Part shown: positions 26,767-36,029 of the stretch, in pieces | How positions within the stretch are numbered: the stretch's first letter is position 1 | How the letters are laid out: each line of letters starts with the position of its first letter | DNA from: Cytophagales bacterium | GTDB lineage: Bacteria > Bacteroidota > Bacteroidia > Cytophagales > 172606-1 | DNA: 49,801 nt | Direction of reading: 5' to 3' | Assembly: GCA_030448185.1 (NCBI GenBank) | Contig: JAUJNL010000030.1 | Location: forward strand, 1 to 49,801 | Translations under genes and position numbers: made by a program | The notes under the pieces: model-generated | Database searches by the model: none | The model's input: the letters and a program-made list of their open reading frames with translations, nothing else | Told to the model about the DNA's origin: nothing

Positions 26767-26783
26767 ACTTTGAATTACAAAGT
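26767..26783. promoter_or_regulatory. 17-bp operator-like palindrome, site 3
   Basis: ACTTTG-AATTA-CAAAGT followed by TCTTTA, between the DUF4173 gene and the membrane gene at 26879. Half-sites are identical to sites 1 and 2. Confidence 0.6.
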
Positions 26784-26808
26784 TCTTTATAAGATATATA
26801 ATTCCTAA

Positions 26809-26837
26809 GCAGCCGCTTGCCTCCGGCGAGTAACTGC
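26809..26837. repeat. REP-like hairpin (copy 2)
   Basis: GCAG...CTGC palindrome around TTGCCTCCGGCGAGT, the same 15-base core as at 8292-8317. Intergenic, between palindrome site 3 and the gene at 26879. Confidence 0.55.
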
Positions 26838-26878
26838 CAAGACTGACAACTTATACACTCATAAACTCATCCACGCTT

Positions 26879-27688
26879 ATGCAAAACATACCCAAAACCT
26901 GGTTCTGGCTTACGCTGTTCAGTGTGGCCATGGCCTTCCTCGAAACCTCGGTCGTGGTATACCTCCGCGAACTGTATTATCCCAATGGATTCCAGTTTCC
27001 ACTGGCTGCGATCAAACCTTCAATTGCCATTACCGAGTTTCTGCGGGAAGCGGCAACCCTGGTAATGCTATTGGGAATCGGCATATTGTCGGGCAGAAAT
27101 GCCTCTCAACGGTTTGCATTTGCCATTTTCAGCTTTGGCGTTTGGGATATTTTTTACTACGTATTCCTGAAACTGCTGCTTGGCTGGCCCGAATCGCTGC
27201 TCACCTGGGACATCCTCTTTATCATACCGGTACCCTGGGTAGGCCCCGTACTGGCTCCTTGTCTGGTATCCCTGACGATGATTGGGTTAGCTATCCTAAT
27301 GGTCTATTTTGATGGACGGCGATATGAGGTACGGTTTATCCTTAGCGAAAAACTGGTTTGGTGCCTCGGCTGCCTGATCATTGTCGGCAGTTTTATATGG
27401 GACTACGCCGCTTATGTTGTGCGTTACAGCGACCCTGCTTATTTATGGTCAGCTTCGGGTCAAAAAGATTTATTCAGCGAGGCGCCGCAATACGTGCCAC
27501 AGGATTTTAACTGGTGGCTGTTCGGGTTAGGGCAAGGACTGTTGCTGCTGGGAGTAGCCGGGTGGACCTGGAGGATATTGCTTACTGGGACCCGGCGAAA
27601 AGCTACCTATCTGCAAACTACTAACCGTACCAGCAACCCGGTAACTGTACCACCTGAAAGCTTCACTGATTACCTGAACGGATTATAA
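26879..27688 (+). CDS. Seven-span membrane protein of unknown function
   Basis: 269 residues with about seven hydrophobic spans, beginning WFWLTLFSVAMAFLETSVVVY and carrying conserved-looking polar spots in the membrane region (YLRELYYPNGFQFPL, FGVWDIFYYVFLKLLLGWPESL, DFNWWLFGLGQ). No named domain recognised. Palindrome site 3 lies about 100 bases upstream, so it may belong to the winged-helix regulon. Confidence 0.8.
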   Translation: MQNIPKTWFWLTLFSVAMAFLETSVVVYLRELYYPNGFQFPLAAIKPSIAITEFLREAATLVMLLGIGILSGRNASQRFAFAIFSFGVWDIFYYVFLKLLLGWPESLLTWDILFIIPVPWVGPVLAPCLVSLTMIGLAILMVYFDGRRYEVRFILSEKLVWCLGCLIIVGSFIWDYAAYVVRYSDPAYLWSASGQKDLFSEAPQYVPQDFNWWLFGLGQGLLLLGVAGWTWRILLTGTRRKATYLQTTNRTSNPVTVPPESFTDYLNGL

Positions 27689-27773
27689 TACGAATCGATG
27701 CTGGTTGTTCGTTGTTCGATGTTCGTAATTGCTTGACCTATAACTCGTTTTGTGAATCTAATTATGGTTTAAG

Positions 27774-28850
27774 TACTAAGACAAAAAGGAATATAAGATG
27801 GTGGATGTTGCTTATCTTTCGGGATGCAAAAGAAATTCATTTTGTTAAATGAAGCGGAGGTTGAGACATTAACGCAAGGTCATAAAAACCATCCTTCAGC
27901 CCAGGTACGGGCCCGCTGCCACTGTTTAATATTGAGTAATCAGGGAAAAGAAGTCAAAGAATTAGCGTCCATATTCTCGGTGATCCCCCTGACAGTGTAT
28001 AAGTGGTTTTCTCGCTGGGAAGAAAAAGGACTGGTAGGATTATTTAACGAAAAAGGCGTAGGTCGCAAAGCCATTTTCACTGTCTCCGACCAGGCAGTGA
28101 TCAAAGAGAAAGTACAGGCTAATCATCAGAAGTTGTCTTTGGCCCGGCAAGCAATCAAGGCTGAACTCGATAAAGAGTTCTCAGAGAGAACGTTAAAACG
28201 TTTTTAAAAAGTTTGGTGTCGGATGGAAACGCTGGCGAAAGTGCTTGAAATCCAAGCAGGACGCTCAGCAAGTAGCTTATAAGCAGGAGTGTTTGAGAGA
28301 GATTGAACAACTCAAAGACCAGAACCATATTGAGGTGTTTTATGGAGATGAAAGTGGGTTTTGTTTAACGCCGGTAATGGCTTATTCCTGGCAGTATCCA
28401 GGGGAAGAAATCCGGATACTACCCCAGAAAGGAAAACGAATTAATGTCTTTGGCATCATGAGCGAAGCTAACCAACTGAGAAGTTTTCAGAAAGAAGGTA
28501 GTATTACCACTGATTTTATCATTGATTCCATTGACGCCTGGATACCTGCCTTAACCAAGCCTACCGTACTTATTTTAGATAACGCTCCCGTGCATCAAGC
28601 CAAGAAGTTTCAAGAGAAAATCCCCCACTGGCAGGAAGAAAACTTGTTCATTTTTTTTACCGCCCTACTGTCCGCACTTCAATAAAATTGAAACCCTATG
28701 GCGAAAGGTGAAATATGAGTGGCTTAAGCCGGAACACTACGCTTGTTTAGCCTCCCTCAAAGAGGCCCTTACTGCTATTTTTAGCTGCTTTGGACAAGAA
28801 TATACGGTCAAGTTCTCTTAATTTATTTTATATTCCTTTTTGTCCTACTA
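27774..28850 (+). mobile_element. IS630-type insertion sequence
   Basis: Terminal inverted repeats: GACAAAAAGGAATATAA at the left end and its complement at the right (22 of 24 bases match over 27773-27796 and 28828-28851). Each end sits at a TA, the dinucleotide duplicated by this family. It is about 1.08 kb with a single transposase reading region. It lies between the seven-span membrane gene and a decayed radical-SAM gene. Confidence 0.85.
27824..28821 (+). pseudogene. IS630-family transposase, frame broken twice
   Basis: The N-terminal part has the helix-turn-helix (VKELASIFSVIPLTVYKWFSRW), ending at 28207. The DDE domain continues in a second frame (FYGDESGFCLTP; LILDNAPVHQAKKF). It ends in a third frame with PPYCPHFNKIETLWRKVKYEW and stop at 28821. 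Removing one T from the T-run at 28201-28205 and one from the eight-T run at 28651-28658 gives a continuous 331-residue protein with all three acidic residues. The direction of the first slip does not fit the -1 programmed frameshift known in some IS families. Confidence 0.85.
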
Positions 28851-28916
28851 CTTATCTAATTCATTTTAGTACAAACTTCTTTCACTCGTGTCCCAAATAA
28901 CCTCAATTGCATCTCC

Positions 28917-30340
28917 ATGAAAGTTAAATTTATCCTCCCCGCCTTGACCGAAGCCAAAAGTCCCTATTGGCGGCCCATTAAGTATTCTTTATTTCCGCCC
29001 CTGGGTCTGGCTACGCTGGCTGCCTACCTCTCCGAACGACGAAGCCACCCTGCAGGACGAACACGTGGAAGAAATTTACCTGAATGATACGCCGGACCTG
29101 GTGGTGATTCAGGTATACATTACCAATGCCTACCGGGCCTATGCCCTGGCTGACCACTACCGGGCCAAAGGATGCTACGTAATTTTGGGTGGCTTGCACG
29201 TCACTTCGCTACCGGAAGAAGCGGCACCGCATGCAGATAGCATTTTCCTCGGACCGGGAGAAGAAACGTTCCCTCAGTTTCTGAAAGACTTTCGGAATCG
29301 TCGGCCCAAAAAACGCTATTTTTCCCCCGTACGTACGTTGGTGGGGATTCCGCCAGTTCGCCGGGATCTGATCAAACGGCATCTGTACCTGGTGCCTAAT
29401 TCCATTGTCGTCACCCGGGGCTGTCCGCATCATTGCGATTTCTGTTATAAAGATGCTTTTTCGAGGGAGGAAAGGGCTTTTATACGCAGGAGGTAGATGA
29501 TGCCCTGGCCGAGATTGAGCGGCTACCCGGACGGCATTTATACTTCCTCGACGACCACCTGCTGGGCAATGCCCGTTTTGCCGGTCAGTTATTCGATGGA
29601 ATGAAGGGAATGAACCGGGTATTTCAGGGAGCTTCTACGGTAGATGCCATTTTACGGGGTAATTTAATAGAAAAGGCAGCCGAAGCCGGGTTACGAAGCG
29701 TATTTATTGGCTTTGAGACCTTAAGTACCGGCAATTTGCAGCAGAGCAACAAGAAACAGAACCTGGGTAAAGACTACCGCAAGGCGATCCGGCGGCTGCA
29801 CGATTTAGGAATCATGATTAACGGCAGCTTTGTATTCGGGCTCGATGACGATGAGCCGGATGTATTTAAGCGTACGGTTGATTGGGCCGTGGAGAATGGC
29901 ATCACTACGTCTACCTTTCATATCCTGACCCCCTATCCAGGCACCAAGCTGTACGCCGATATGGAAAAGCCGGCGGCTCCTGCACCGGCAGTGGGACCGT
30001 TACGATACCCGGGAGGTAGTGTACCAACCGAGTAAACTTTCGGCTGCGCAACTGAAGGCGGCTACGACTGGGCCTACCAGGAGTTTTACAGCTGGTCGTC
30101 GATCTGGAAGGCAAGTAGGCAGCATGAACAGTTCAAGCATATGGCCAAGCACTTTGCCTATGCTGGCGGCTGGAAAAATTTGAGCCCTTATGGAATTTTA
30201 TCATCAAGACACGGCACCTCAACCAGATGCGGCCGCTGCTGGAGGCTATTCTTTGCCGGATTTCCAAAAGCGAGGAGAAGGCTACTGATATAGAACTGAC
30301 CGGACGAGAAGTACTGCAGCCGGTGCAGGTAACGGGCTGA
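28917..30340 (+). pseudogene. B12-binding radical SAM protein, heavily frameshifted
   Basis: ATG 28917 starts MKVKFILPALTEAKSPYW. The cobalamin-binding-like part continues as DTPDLVVIQVYITNAYRAYA and YVILGGLHVTSLPEEA. The radical SAM cluster motif CPHHCDFC (CxxxCxxC) is intact near 29420, followed by FLDDHLLGN and VFIGFETLS. I count about six frame changes (near 29045, 29470, 29965, 30055, 30190), the last part ending LTGREVLQPVQVTG at 30340. The domain order is that of BchE-like B12 radical SAM enzymes; the substrate is unknown. The damage density suggests decay next to the IS. Confidence 0.75.
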
Positions 30341-31084
30341 AAACGAGCCAGATTATTTCAGAAGTAAATCATTCAGGAAGGTCTTCTTTCGAATCAGCAG
30401 GTTCCTCGCTGTAAACGCATTGCTATAAATGGAATATAATTTCCTAGCGGCAGTCCTGTTGCGTTGGAGCAATGCGTTAAAATAGGGCTAGTTGCTATGC
30501 GAGACTAGTATTAGCAACTACCTTTTTCTTTCATTTATCACATAACAGAATCGACTACGCGAGTATAATACTTGCCATTCTGAATCACCCAAGTCACTTC
30601 ATATTTGCCTTCCCTTCACCGTTAAGCATATAAATATAAACTCGTCCATTGCCTTCTGATCGAAATACTTTGCAATAAATAGTGGTTGGTTTCTTTTTGG
30701 CTTTGTCTATTTGGCAAAAGTTTGGTTCGTATAAATCCGCAATCGCACTGTCGGGTAAAATCAACTGGTACTTTACGTGAATATATCTTACCGATTCAAT
30801 CTTTTGTTTTGGAACTTGGCCGTCTGTACCCCAAAAGGGTTTGTTGTCAATGAGCCTTAGAAAGGTTTGCTGGGAACTATAGGAAAGTTTATGACCTGTA
30901 GTATCAAACTTTATTGAGCTAATATCTATCAAGTCATCAAGGCCGATAATATCTCCTTTTCAAAATATGCAAAACTATCTGCACACCTTTTTAGAGGTAT
31001 CTCGGTTAATTTTATTTTAGGAAGGCTATCGTTTTTAGTTTCTGCAGAGCCTGTAATGGTAAAAGTGGCAATTTCTCTCTTTAT

Positions 31085-32101
31085 TAGACTTGTTCTGGTT
31101 TATTATCAAGCAGTTACTAATTTTGACTTGAGGTAGTAGTTCCATAATCCGGCTCCTAATTCTACTACCTGATCGGCTACTGATAGAGATTTTACTCTAA
31201 GCTTATCATACAGGATTCGATATCTTTTTAAACCTGCGATGGCATGCTCTACCTTGATTCTAAGCCTACTGACTCGCTGGTTATACTCTTTTCCCAATGG
31301 GAGAGCTTCTCGCCTTTCTTGCGTTTGATTCCTTGAATCAGGCCCTGACGAGAGTGCAGCCGATGATACTCAACGTTTCAGGTTAGGTGCTTATCAATGC
31401 CCTGATAGCCTAGATCCACGCAAAGGAAGTACTGCTCCAACCAGTCTTTACCGAACTCTTCTTTGAGCAAGGTAAAGTCGTGTTTACTCCCGCAAGCAGT
31501 TTTACCCAAAAACACAATGCAGCCAATCGTACTGGCAATAAGGGTGTTCTTTAGGGTAGGCTGTTTTTTTCCCACTGTACTGTTGCTTCTGGTTTTGAGG
31601 ACGTTGCCTGGCTCTCTCCGTGGCATCAAACCGCAACAGCGGTACCTCTTTCAAGGCTGCTTCCAGATGGGCTTTAGTAGAAAATTCCCGGTAGGGCATA
31701 ACGTTTTCCTGATGAAGTACCGTCTTCAAGATGGATTGAAATAAGGTCACATACCCGCTTACTACACTACGGCTCATGCCAAAACTCATTGCCAGCACTT
31801 CTAACGTAGGGTAATTCTTCAGGTAAAACAAGACTGATGGCTACCTCATGGGATCAAACAAACCTTCTTCTCCGCTTTGAATCGCCCTTTCCTGCCCGAA
31901 ATTTTCCACAAACTCATACTGCGGTACTTGATAATAGGCACTGAATTTCTCGGCTAAGGCTTTGAATTGTTCTTTGCTTAAGCCTACTGCTGAACGATAA
32001 TCCCGATCACTTTTTGCGTTATGATAAATACTAATTCGCATCCTACTCCTTTTTTCTACTTTTTGTAATAATACCCTCAGTACCAAACCCGAACAAGTCT
32101 A
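31085..32101 (-). mobile_element. IS5-type insertion sequence, 1017 bp
   Basis: Ends TAGACTTGTTC-T-GGTTT at 31085 and its complement with one mismatch ending at 32101. Both ends are flanked by TTAT (31081-31084 and 32102-32105), a 4-bp target duplication; the first base could also be counted with the flank to give a 3-bp one. The transposase is on the minus strand. Confidence 0.85.
31106..32041 (-). pseudogene. IS5-family (DDE_Tnp_4) transposase, frameshifted
   Basis: Start at 32041 (MRISIYHNAKSDRDYR). An N-terminal helix-turn-helix part (NYPTLEVLAMSFGMSRSVVSGYV) precedes LLRFDATERARQRPQNQKQQ, a DDE_Tnp_4-like catalytic start. CGSKHDFTLLKEEFG and CVDLGYQG follow. The end is VEHAIAGLKRYRILYDKLR to 31106. 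At least three single-base slips (near 31840, 31565 and 31340) move it between frames; the corrected length is about 311 residues. Confidence 0.8.
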
Positions 32102-32366
32102 TTATTCCTTCTGGAAGTTTTTTAAAACTTTCCTTATTTCCTACAGTTTCTAGAGCAGCTACCTCTTCCTGTCTAAAGCAAACTTTGTCGGATAAGAAAG
32201 TAATCATTAGACAGAAAATTGTTAGCCAGAATGGTTGTAGCTGAATAAGTATTTTCATTTAACAGTTGCATAACTGTAATCTAATTTTTGCCATCCGGTG
32301 ATGTGGTCTCCTGCTAAGCCTGCGGTCAGGCAGGTTGAGACATCCTAGTAGTGTTAGCAGGTGTTG

Positions 32367-32790
32367 TTACTCCTTTTCTTCGTTTTCATCAAAAAATCTG
32401 TCAAATCCTTTTCTTCTTAACCCTTCTTTCAACTCCTGGTCTCTTGTCCATAGGTGAGCCTCCATTTCTAAAGTTAATGCTACAAATGGCGTGTCTTTTT
32501 CATCAACTTCTTTGCATAAATGATAGGCAGTAATGAAATTTTCCACGCTAATCAGCTCCTCATTGACAAAATGTATTTTTTGCAAGGTTTTGTTTAAGAA
32601 CTCATATACTTCTTCTTCTCCAGCTTTAGCCTTTTGTAAAGATTCGTTCTTTATGCAGGAAGATTTCAACAATTAAAAAATTGGGCGCGTACAGTTTATA
32701 TGTACTTGACAAGAGCTTGGTTCTGGTGTGAGAATCTTTCGAACGCAGTGAAGAAAAGATAATGTTAGTATCCACAACAATTGCCTTCAT
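32367..32790 (-). pseudogene. PIN-domain ribonuclease toxin, one frameshift
   Basis: ATG 32790 gives MKAIVVDTNIIFSSLRSKDS, the PIN N terminus with its first metal aspartate. One extra T near 32645 moves the frame; it continues LQKAKAGEEEVYEFL and ends HLWTRDQELKEGLRRKGFDRFF, the PIN C-terminal motif. The span is 424 bases, exactly one more than 141 codons. PIN toxins cleave RNA and are held by the antitoxin encoded just upstream. The ATG overlaps the antitoxin stop (ATGA). Confidence 0.8.
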
Positions 32791-33009
32791 TTATTTTTTG
32801 TTAACAATCGTTCTTTATTTCTCTCCCACCAATCTTTTTAATTTCTTCACCCAACTCGATGATTGAATCAGGCAAATCTATTTTTTGTGCTAACGTTTCG
32901 ATCCTTAATCTCTCAAAAAACGCAAATAAAAATCTTTATCTAGTATTGCATTCTTATCTATACTAATCAGATATTTATCGCCGGTTGATTGAATGTTTAT
33001 CGTTTCCAT
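32787..33009 (-). pseudogene. Antitoxin partner of the PIN toxin, two frameshifts
   Basis: ATG 33009 starts METINIQSTGDKYLISIDKN. After a missing T near 32921 the frame continues ERLRIETLAQKIDLPDSIIE and LGEEIKKI, and after a second missing T near 32838 ends KERLLTKNK, stop at 32787. The span is 223 bases, exactly two short of 75 codons. Small size, position and the four-base overlap with the PIN gene make it the antitoxin. I do not recognise a classic antitoxin DNA-binding fold. Confidence 0.65.
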
Positions 33010-33139
33010 AATTTTCAATTTATTCAATGTACAAAATTTTTCAATGGCACATAACAGTTGCGTAACCTAATCCTAATGATTCCTTATCTCTCAGAAGTAC
33101 GTCAGGGTAAGCAACTTTTCTTTCCAGTAAAGTCCCGAT

Positions 33140-35065
33140 TCAAACGGCTTGCTTAACCGGTAACGTAATCACAAACTCACTACCCAGACCGGGCTCACTG
33201 AACACATCTATTTTGCCGTTATGCTTTTGAATGATACCATAACTGATGGAAAGCCCTAAGCCGGTGCCTTCGCCTACTTCTTTGGTGGTGAAGAACGGAT
33301 CGAATATACGCCGTTTGACCTTATCGGTCATGCCGGTACCGGTATCCTTAATGGATACATGTACATTTCCCTCTGCAAGCCACGTCCGGATGGTGATGGT
33401 ACCCTCGCCGGGAATAGCCGCAATGGCATTGCTCAGAATATTCATAAAGACCTGATTCAGCTTGCCCGGATAGCACTCAATCTCGGGCAGGTCGCCATAT
33501 TCTTTTACCACCTGAATCCGGTTCTTCAGTTTACTCCGCAGCAGCATCACCGTAGAGTTAAGCCCATCGTGAATATTCACTGTTTTTAAGTCCAGTTCAT
33601 CCAAACGGGAGAAATTACGGAGCCCAATTACGATTTCCTTCGTCCGGCTGGCTCCTTCCTCAATTCCGTTAAGCAAGGCATCGATCTCACTTTCCAGGTA
33701 CTCCATATCAATCTCCTCCCGGAACCGATTAATTTCTTTCAGATCTTCGCGCAGTTGCTCTGATTGATGCAGGGCCGTATAGCGGTTGAGTAGTTGCCGG
33801 AGGTCTTCAAGATCCGCTTTCAAAGGGCCTACGTTGGCCGACACAAAGTTGATGGGATTATTAATTTCATGGGCAATACCGGCCGTAAGTTGCCCTAAAG
33901 AGGCCATCTTTTCGGATTCGACCAATTGCATCTGAGCATTTTGCAGGTTAGCCAGGATTTTCTCCAGTTCCTTATTCTTCCTTACCAGTGACTTCGTCTG
34001 CTTCTGCACTTCCTGCTGCAAGGTTTCATTGTACTCCAGCAGCAACCGTTCGGCTTCTTTGCGTTCGGTGATTTCTCGGGAGTTAACCACAATACCCCGT
34101 ATCGCCTCATCCCCAAGCAGATTATTCAGAATTACTTCCAAATCGATATAATAGCCATTTTTGCGGCGGCAGCGGAATTCTTCCTTGATCAAAGAACCGG
34201 GCCTTTTCAGAATAGCCTGGAAACTCTGGCGTACTCTTTCAGCGTCGTCCGGGTGAACCAAATCAGCGCCACTCACTTGCAGTATCTCTTCCGGGGAGTA
34301 ACCGAGCATCCGTTCTACGGCCGGACTTACGTAACGGAACTTCACATTTTCATCTACCAGGGAGGTTACATCCGACGAATGTTCGATTAGTGCTCGGAAG
34401 TATTTCTCCTTCTGGGCCAGCTCATTTTCAGTCCGCTGCTGATCAGTGATATCCCGGAAGTTGATAATAAACCCTTTGATGGCTTCATCATGAAGCATAT
34501 TGCGGCCAATGACTTCCAGGGTACGGTATTGTCCATCATGGAACTGGATCCGGTGGATAGAACGGGTGGTCTGCCCTTGTTCGCACTGAAGCGTTTTGTA
34601 GGCGTCTTCCAGCTGTACCATTTCATCAGGATGAAAAAACTCGAAGCCATTCTTGCCGATTACTTCATCCGGCTCATACCCGAAGGCCCGTATACCCGGT
34701 GAGGCGTAGCAAACTTTCCCTTCCCCATCCTTAACCAGTACGCAGTCAAAGGCATTTTCCAGTAATCCTTTGTAAAAACGCTCCTGCCGGCGAATCTTTT
34801 CTTCGGCCTGCGTTTTTTCCTGCATCACCTTTTCCATGCGTTCAGCCAGTTGTTGTACCGTATTACAGGCTTCCGGCGTGTCCATATGTACTGAATCATC
34901 ATGCCGCTGAATAGCAATCAGGTACACAGCAGGGTCACCGGGACGAATGGCTTTCAGGAAGGCGGAACCATTGTGAGCTTGTACCTCTTCGATTACGGTA
35001 AAATTTTGCAGATTGCTCCCCGGTTCAACAGGGAGCACAGTGGATATCGGAATGCCAGATTCCAT
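33140..35065 (-). CDS. Cytoplasmic PAS sensor histidine kinase
   Basis: 641 residues without membrane spans. Two PAS/PAC modules span about residues 95-215 (ending FRDITDQQ) and 225-340 (ending SREITERK). A coiled coil of ~45 residues follows, then the phosphoacceptor SLGQLTAGIAHEINNPINFV near residue 400. The ATPase domain has MNILSNAIAAIPG, IKDTGTGM and GTGLGLSISYGIIQKH. This is the HPK4-like kinase layout. No response regulator is adjacent; it diverges from pdxJ. Confidence 0.93.
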   Translation of the reverse strand: MESGIPISTVLPVEPGSNLQNFTVIEEVQAHNGSAFLKAIRPGDPAVYLIAIQRHDDSVHMDTPEACNTVQQLAERMEKVMQEKTQAEEKIRRQERFYKGLLENAFDCVLVKDGEGKVCYASPGIRAFGYEPDEVIGKNGFEFFHPDEMVQLEDAYKTLQCEQGQTTRSIHRIQFHDGQYRTLEVIGRNMLHDEAIKGFIINFRDITDQQRTENELAQKEKYFRALIEHSSDVTSLVDENVKFRYVSPAVERMLGYSPEEILQVSGADLVHPDDAERVRQSFQAILKRPGSLIKEEFRCRRKNGYYIDLEVILNNLLGDEAIRGIVVNSREITERKEAERLLLEYNETLQQEVQKQTKSLVRKNKELEKILANLQNAQMQLVESEKMASLGQLTAGIAHEINNPINFVSANVGPLKADLEDLRQLLNRYTALHQSEQLREDLKEINRFREEIDMEYLESEIDALLNGIEEGASRTKEIVIGLRNFSRLDELDLKTVNIHDGLNSTVMLLRSKLKNRIQVVKEYGDLPEIECYPGKLNQVFMNILSNAIAAIPGEGTITIRTWLAEGNVHVSIKDTGTGMTDKVKRRIFDPFFTTKEVGEGTGLGLSISYGIIQKHNGKIDVFSEPGLGSEFVITLPVKQAV

Positions 35066-35250
35066 AATAACCTATGGGTTTAAGTACTATTGCAAACCGG
35101 CCAGCAGCCAGTGCTTAATGAAATTTAATTAAATGAATTAATTTTATAGCGCTTGCCATTCCCTTCCTTCACGTCAACACATAAGCGCATGATCTAATTA
35201 ACTTATCCTCTTAACGTACCCGTTCTGCCATTCGTTTAACCAAACCACCC

Positions 35251-35964
35251 ATGACTAAACTCAGCGTGAATATTAACAAGGTTGCTACCCTCCGCAATGC
35301 CCGGGGCGGCAATAACCCTGATGTAGTAAAGGCCGCCCAGGATTGCGAACGGTTCGGCGCCCAGGGCATTACGGTGCACCCGCGGCCCGACGAAAGGCAT
35401 ATCCGATACAACGATGTACTGGCCCTGCATGAGGTAGTGACGACTGAATTTAATATTGAAGGCTACCCCGACGACCGGTTTATGGAACTAGTCAGGCGAG
35501 TAAAGCCAGCGCAGGCTACGCTGGTGCCCGATGCTCCCGATGCCATTACTTCCAACGCGGGCTGGGACACGGTCCGGCACCAAAGTCTGCTTACCGGTAT
35601 TGTTCAAGAATTGAATAGCCACGGGATTCGTACGTCCATTTTCGTGACCCGGACGAAAAAATGGTGGAAGGCGCCGCCAAAATCGGCACGGACCGGATTG
35701 AACTGTACACGGAGCCTTATGCGCACCAATACGCACGTAACCGCGACCAAAGCCGTAGCGCCTTACGTACGGGCAGCTCAGGTGGCCGCAGAACTAAACC
35801 TGGGTCTGAATGCCGGTCATGGCCTCGACCTGAATAACCTGCGGTTTCTGAAAGGACAGATTCCTCATTTGCTGGAAGTATCTATTGGCCATGCCCTTAT
35901 TTGCGACGCGTTGTATTACGGGCTGGAGAATACCATTCAGATGTATTTACGGGAATTGGAGTAG
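35251..35964 (+). CDS. pdxJ: Pyridoxine 5'-phosphate synthase, internal segment frameshifted
   Basis: 237 codons open throughout. The N-terminal part (MTKLSVNINKVATLRNARGG, ITVHPRPDERHI) and the C-terminal part (ELNLGLNAGHGLDLNNLRFL, SIGHALICDALYYGL) match PdxJ. Between about 35645 and 35752 the read frame gives a non-family stretch, whereas the next frame reads DPDEKMVEGAAKIGTDRIEL and YTEPYAHQYARNRDQS, the true PdxJ sequence. Two compensating single-base changes explain it. PdxJ condenses 3-amino-2-oxopropyl phosphate with deoxyxylulose 5-phosphate in vitamin B6 synthesis. Confidence 0.92.
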   Translation: MTKLSVNINKVATLRNARGGNNPDVVKAAQDCERFGAQGITVHPRPDERHIRYNDVLALHEVVTTEFNIEGYPDDRFMELVRRVKPAQATLVPDAPDAITSNAGWDTVRHQSLLTGIVQELNSHGIRTSIFVTRTKKWWKAPPKSARTGLNCTRSLMRTNTHVTATKAVAPYVRAAQVAAELNLGLNAGHGLDLNNLRFLKGQIPHLLEVSIGHALICDALYYGLENTIQMYLRELE

Positions 35965-36029
35965 TATTACCAGTTGCAATAAACAACCAACTGTTAAACT
36001 GGCAACTGAACACCCGAAACAGGTAACTT

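Larger units (their letters stand above)
30538..32258 (-). pseudogene. Secreted protein of unknown function, split by an IS5-type element
   Basis: The N-terminal part (32258 down to 32102) encodes MKILIQLQPFWLTIFCLM, a signal peptide, and runs to KKLPEGI. The C-terminal part (31084 down to 30538) resumes REIATFTITGSAETKNDSLP and, after frame slips near 30940 and 30610, ends YEVTWVIQNGKYYTRVVDSVM. Deleting the element and one 4-bp duplication joins the halves in frame (PEGI-KREIATF). About 230 residues. No domain recognised. Confidence 0.7.

Noticed and set aside
28199..28212. Programmed -1 frameshift in the IS630 transposase
   Set aside because: A -1 slip at this T/A run leads into the wrong frame; the domain continues in the +1 frame, which fits one extra T.
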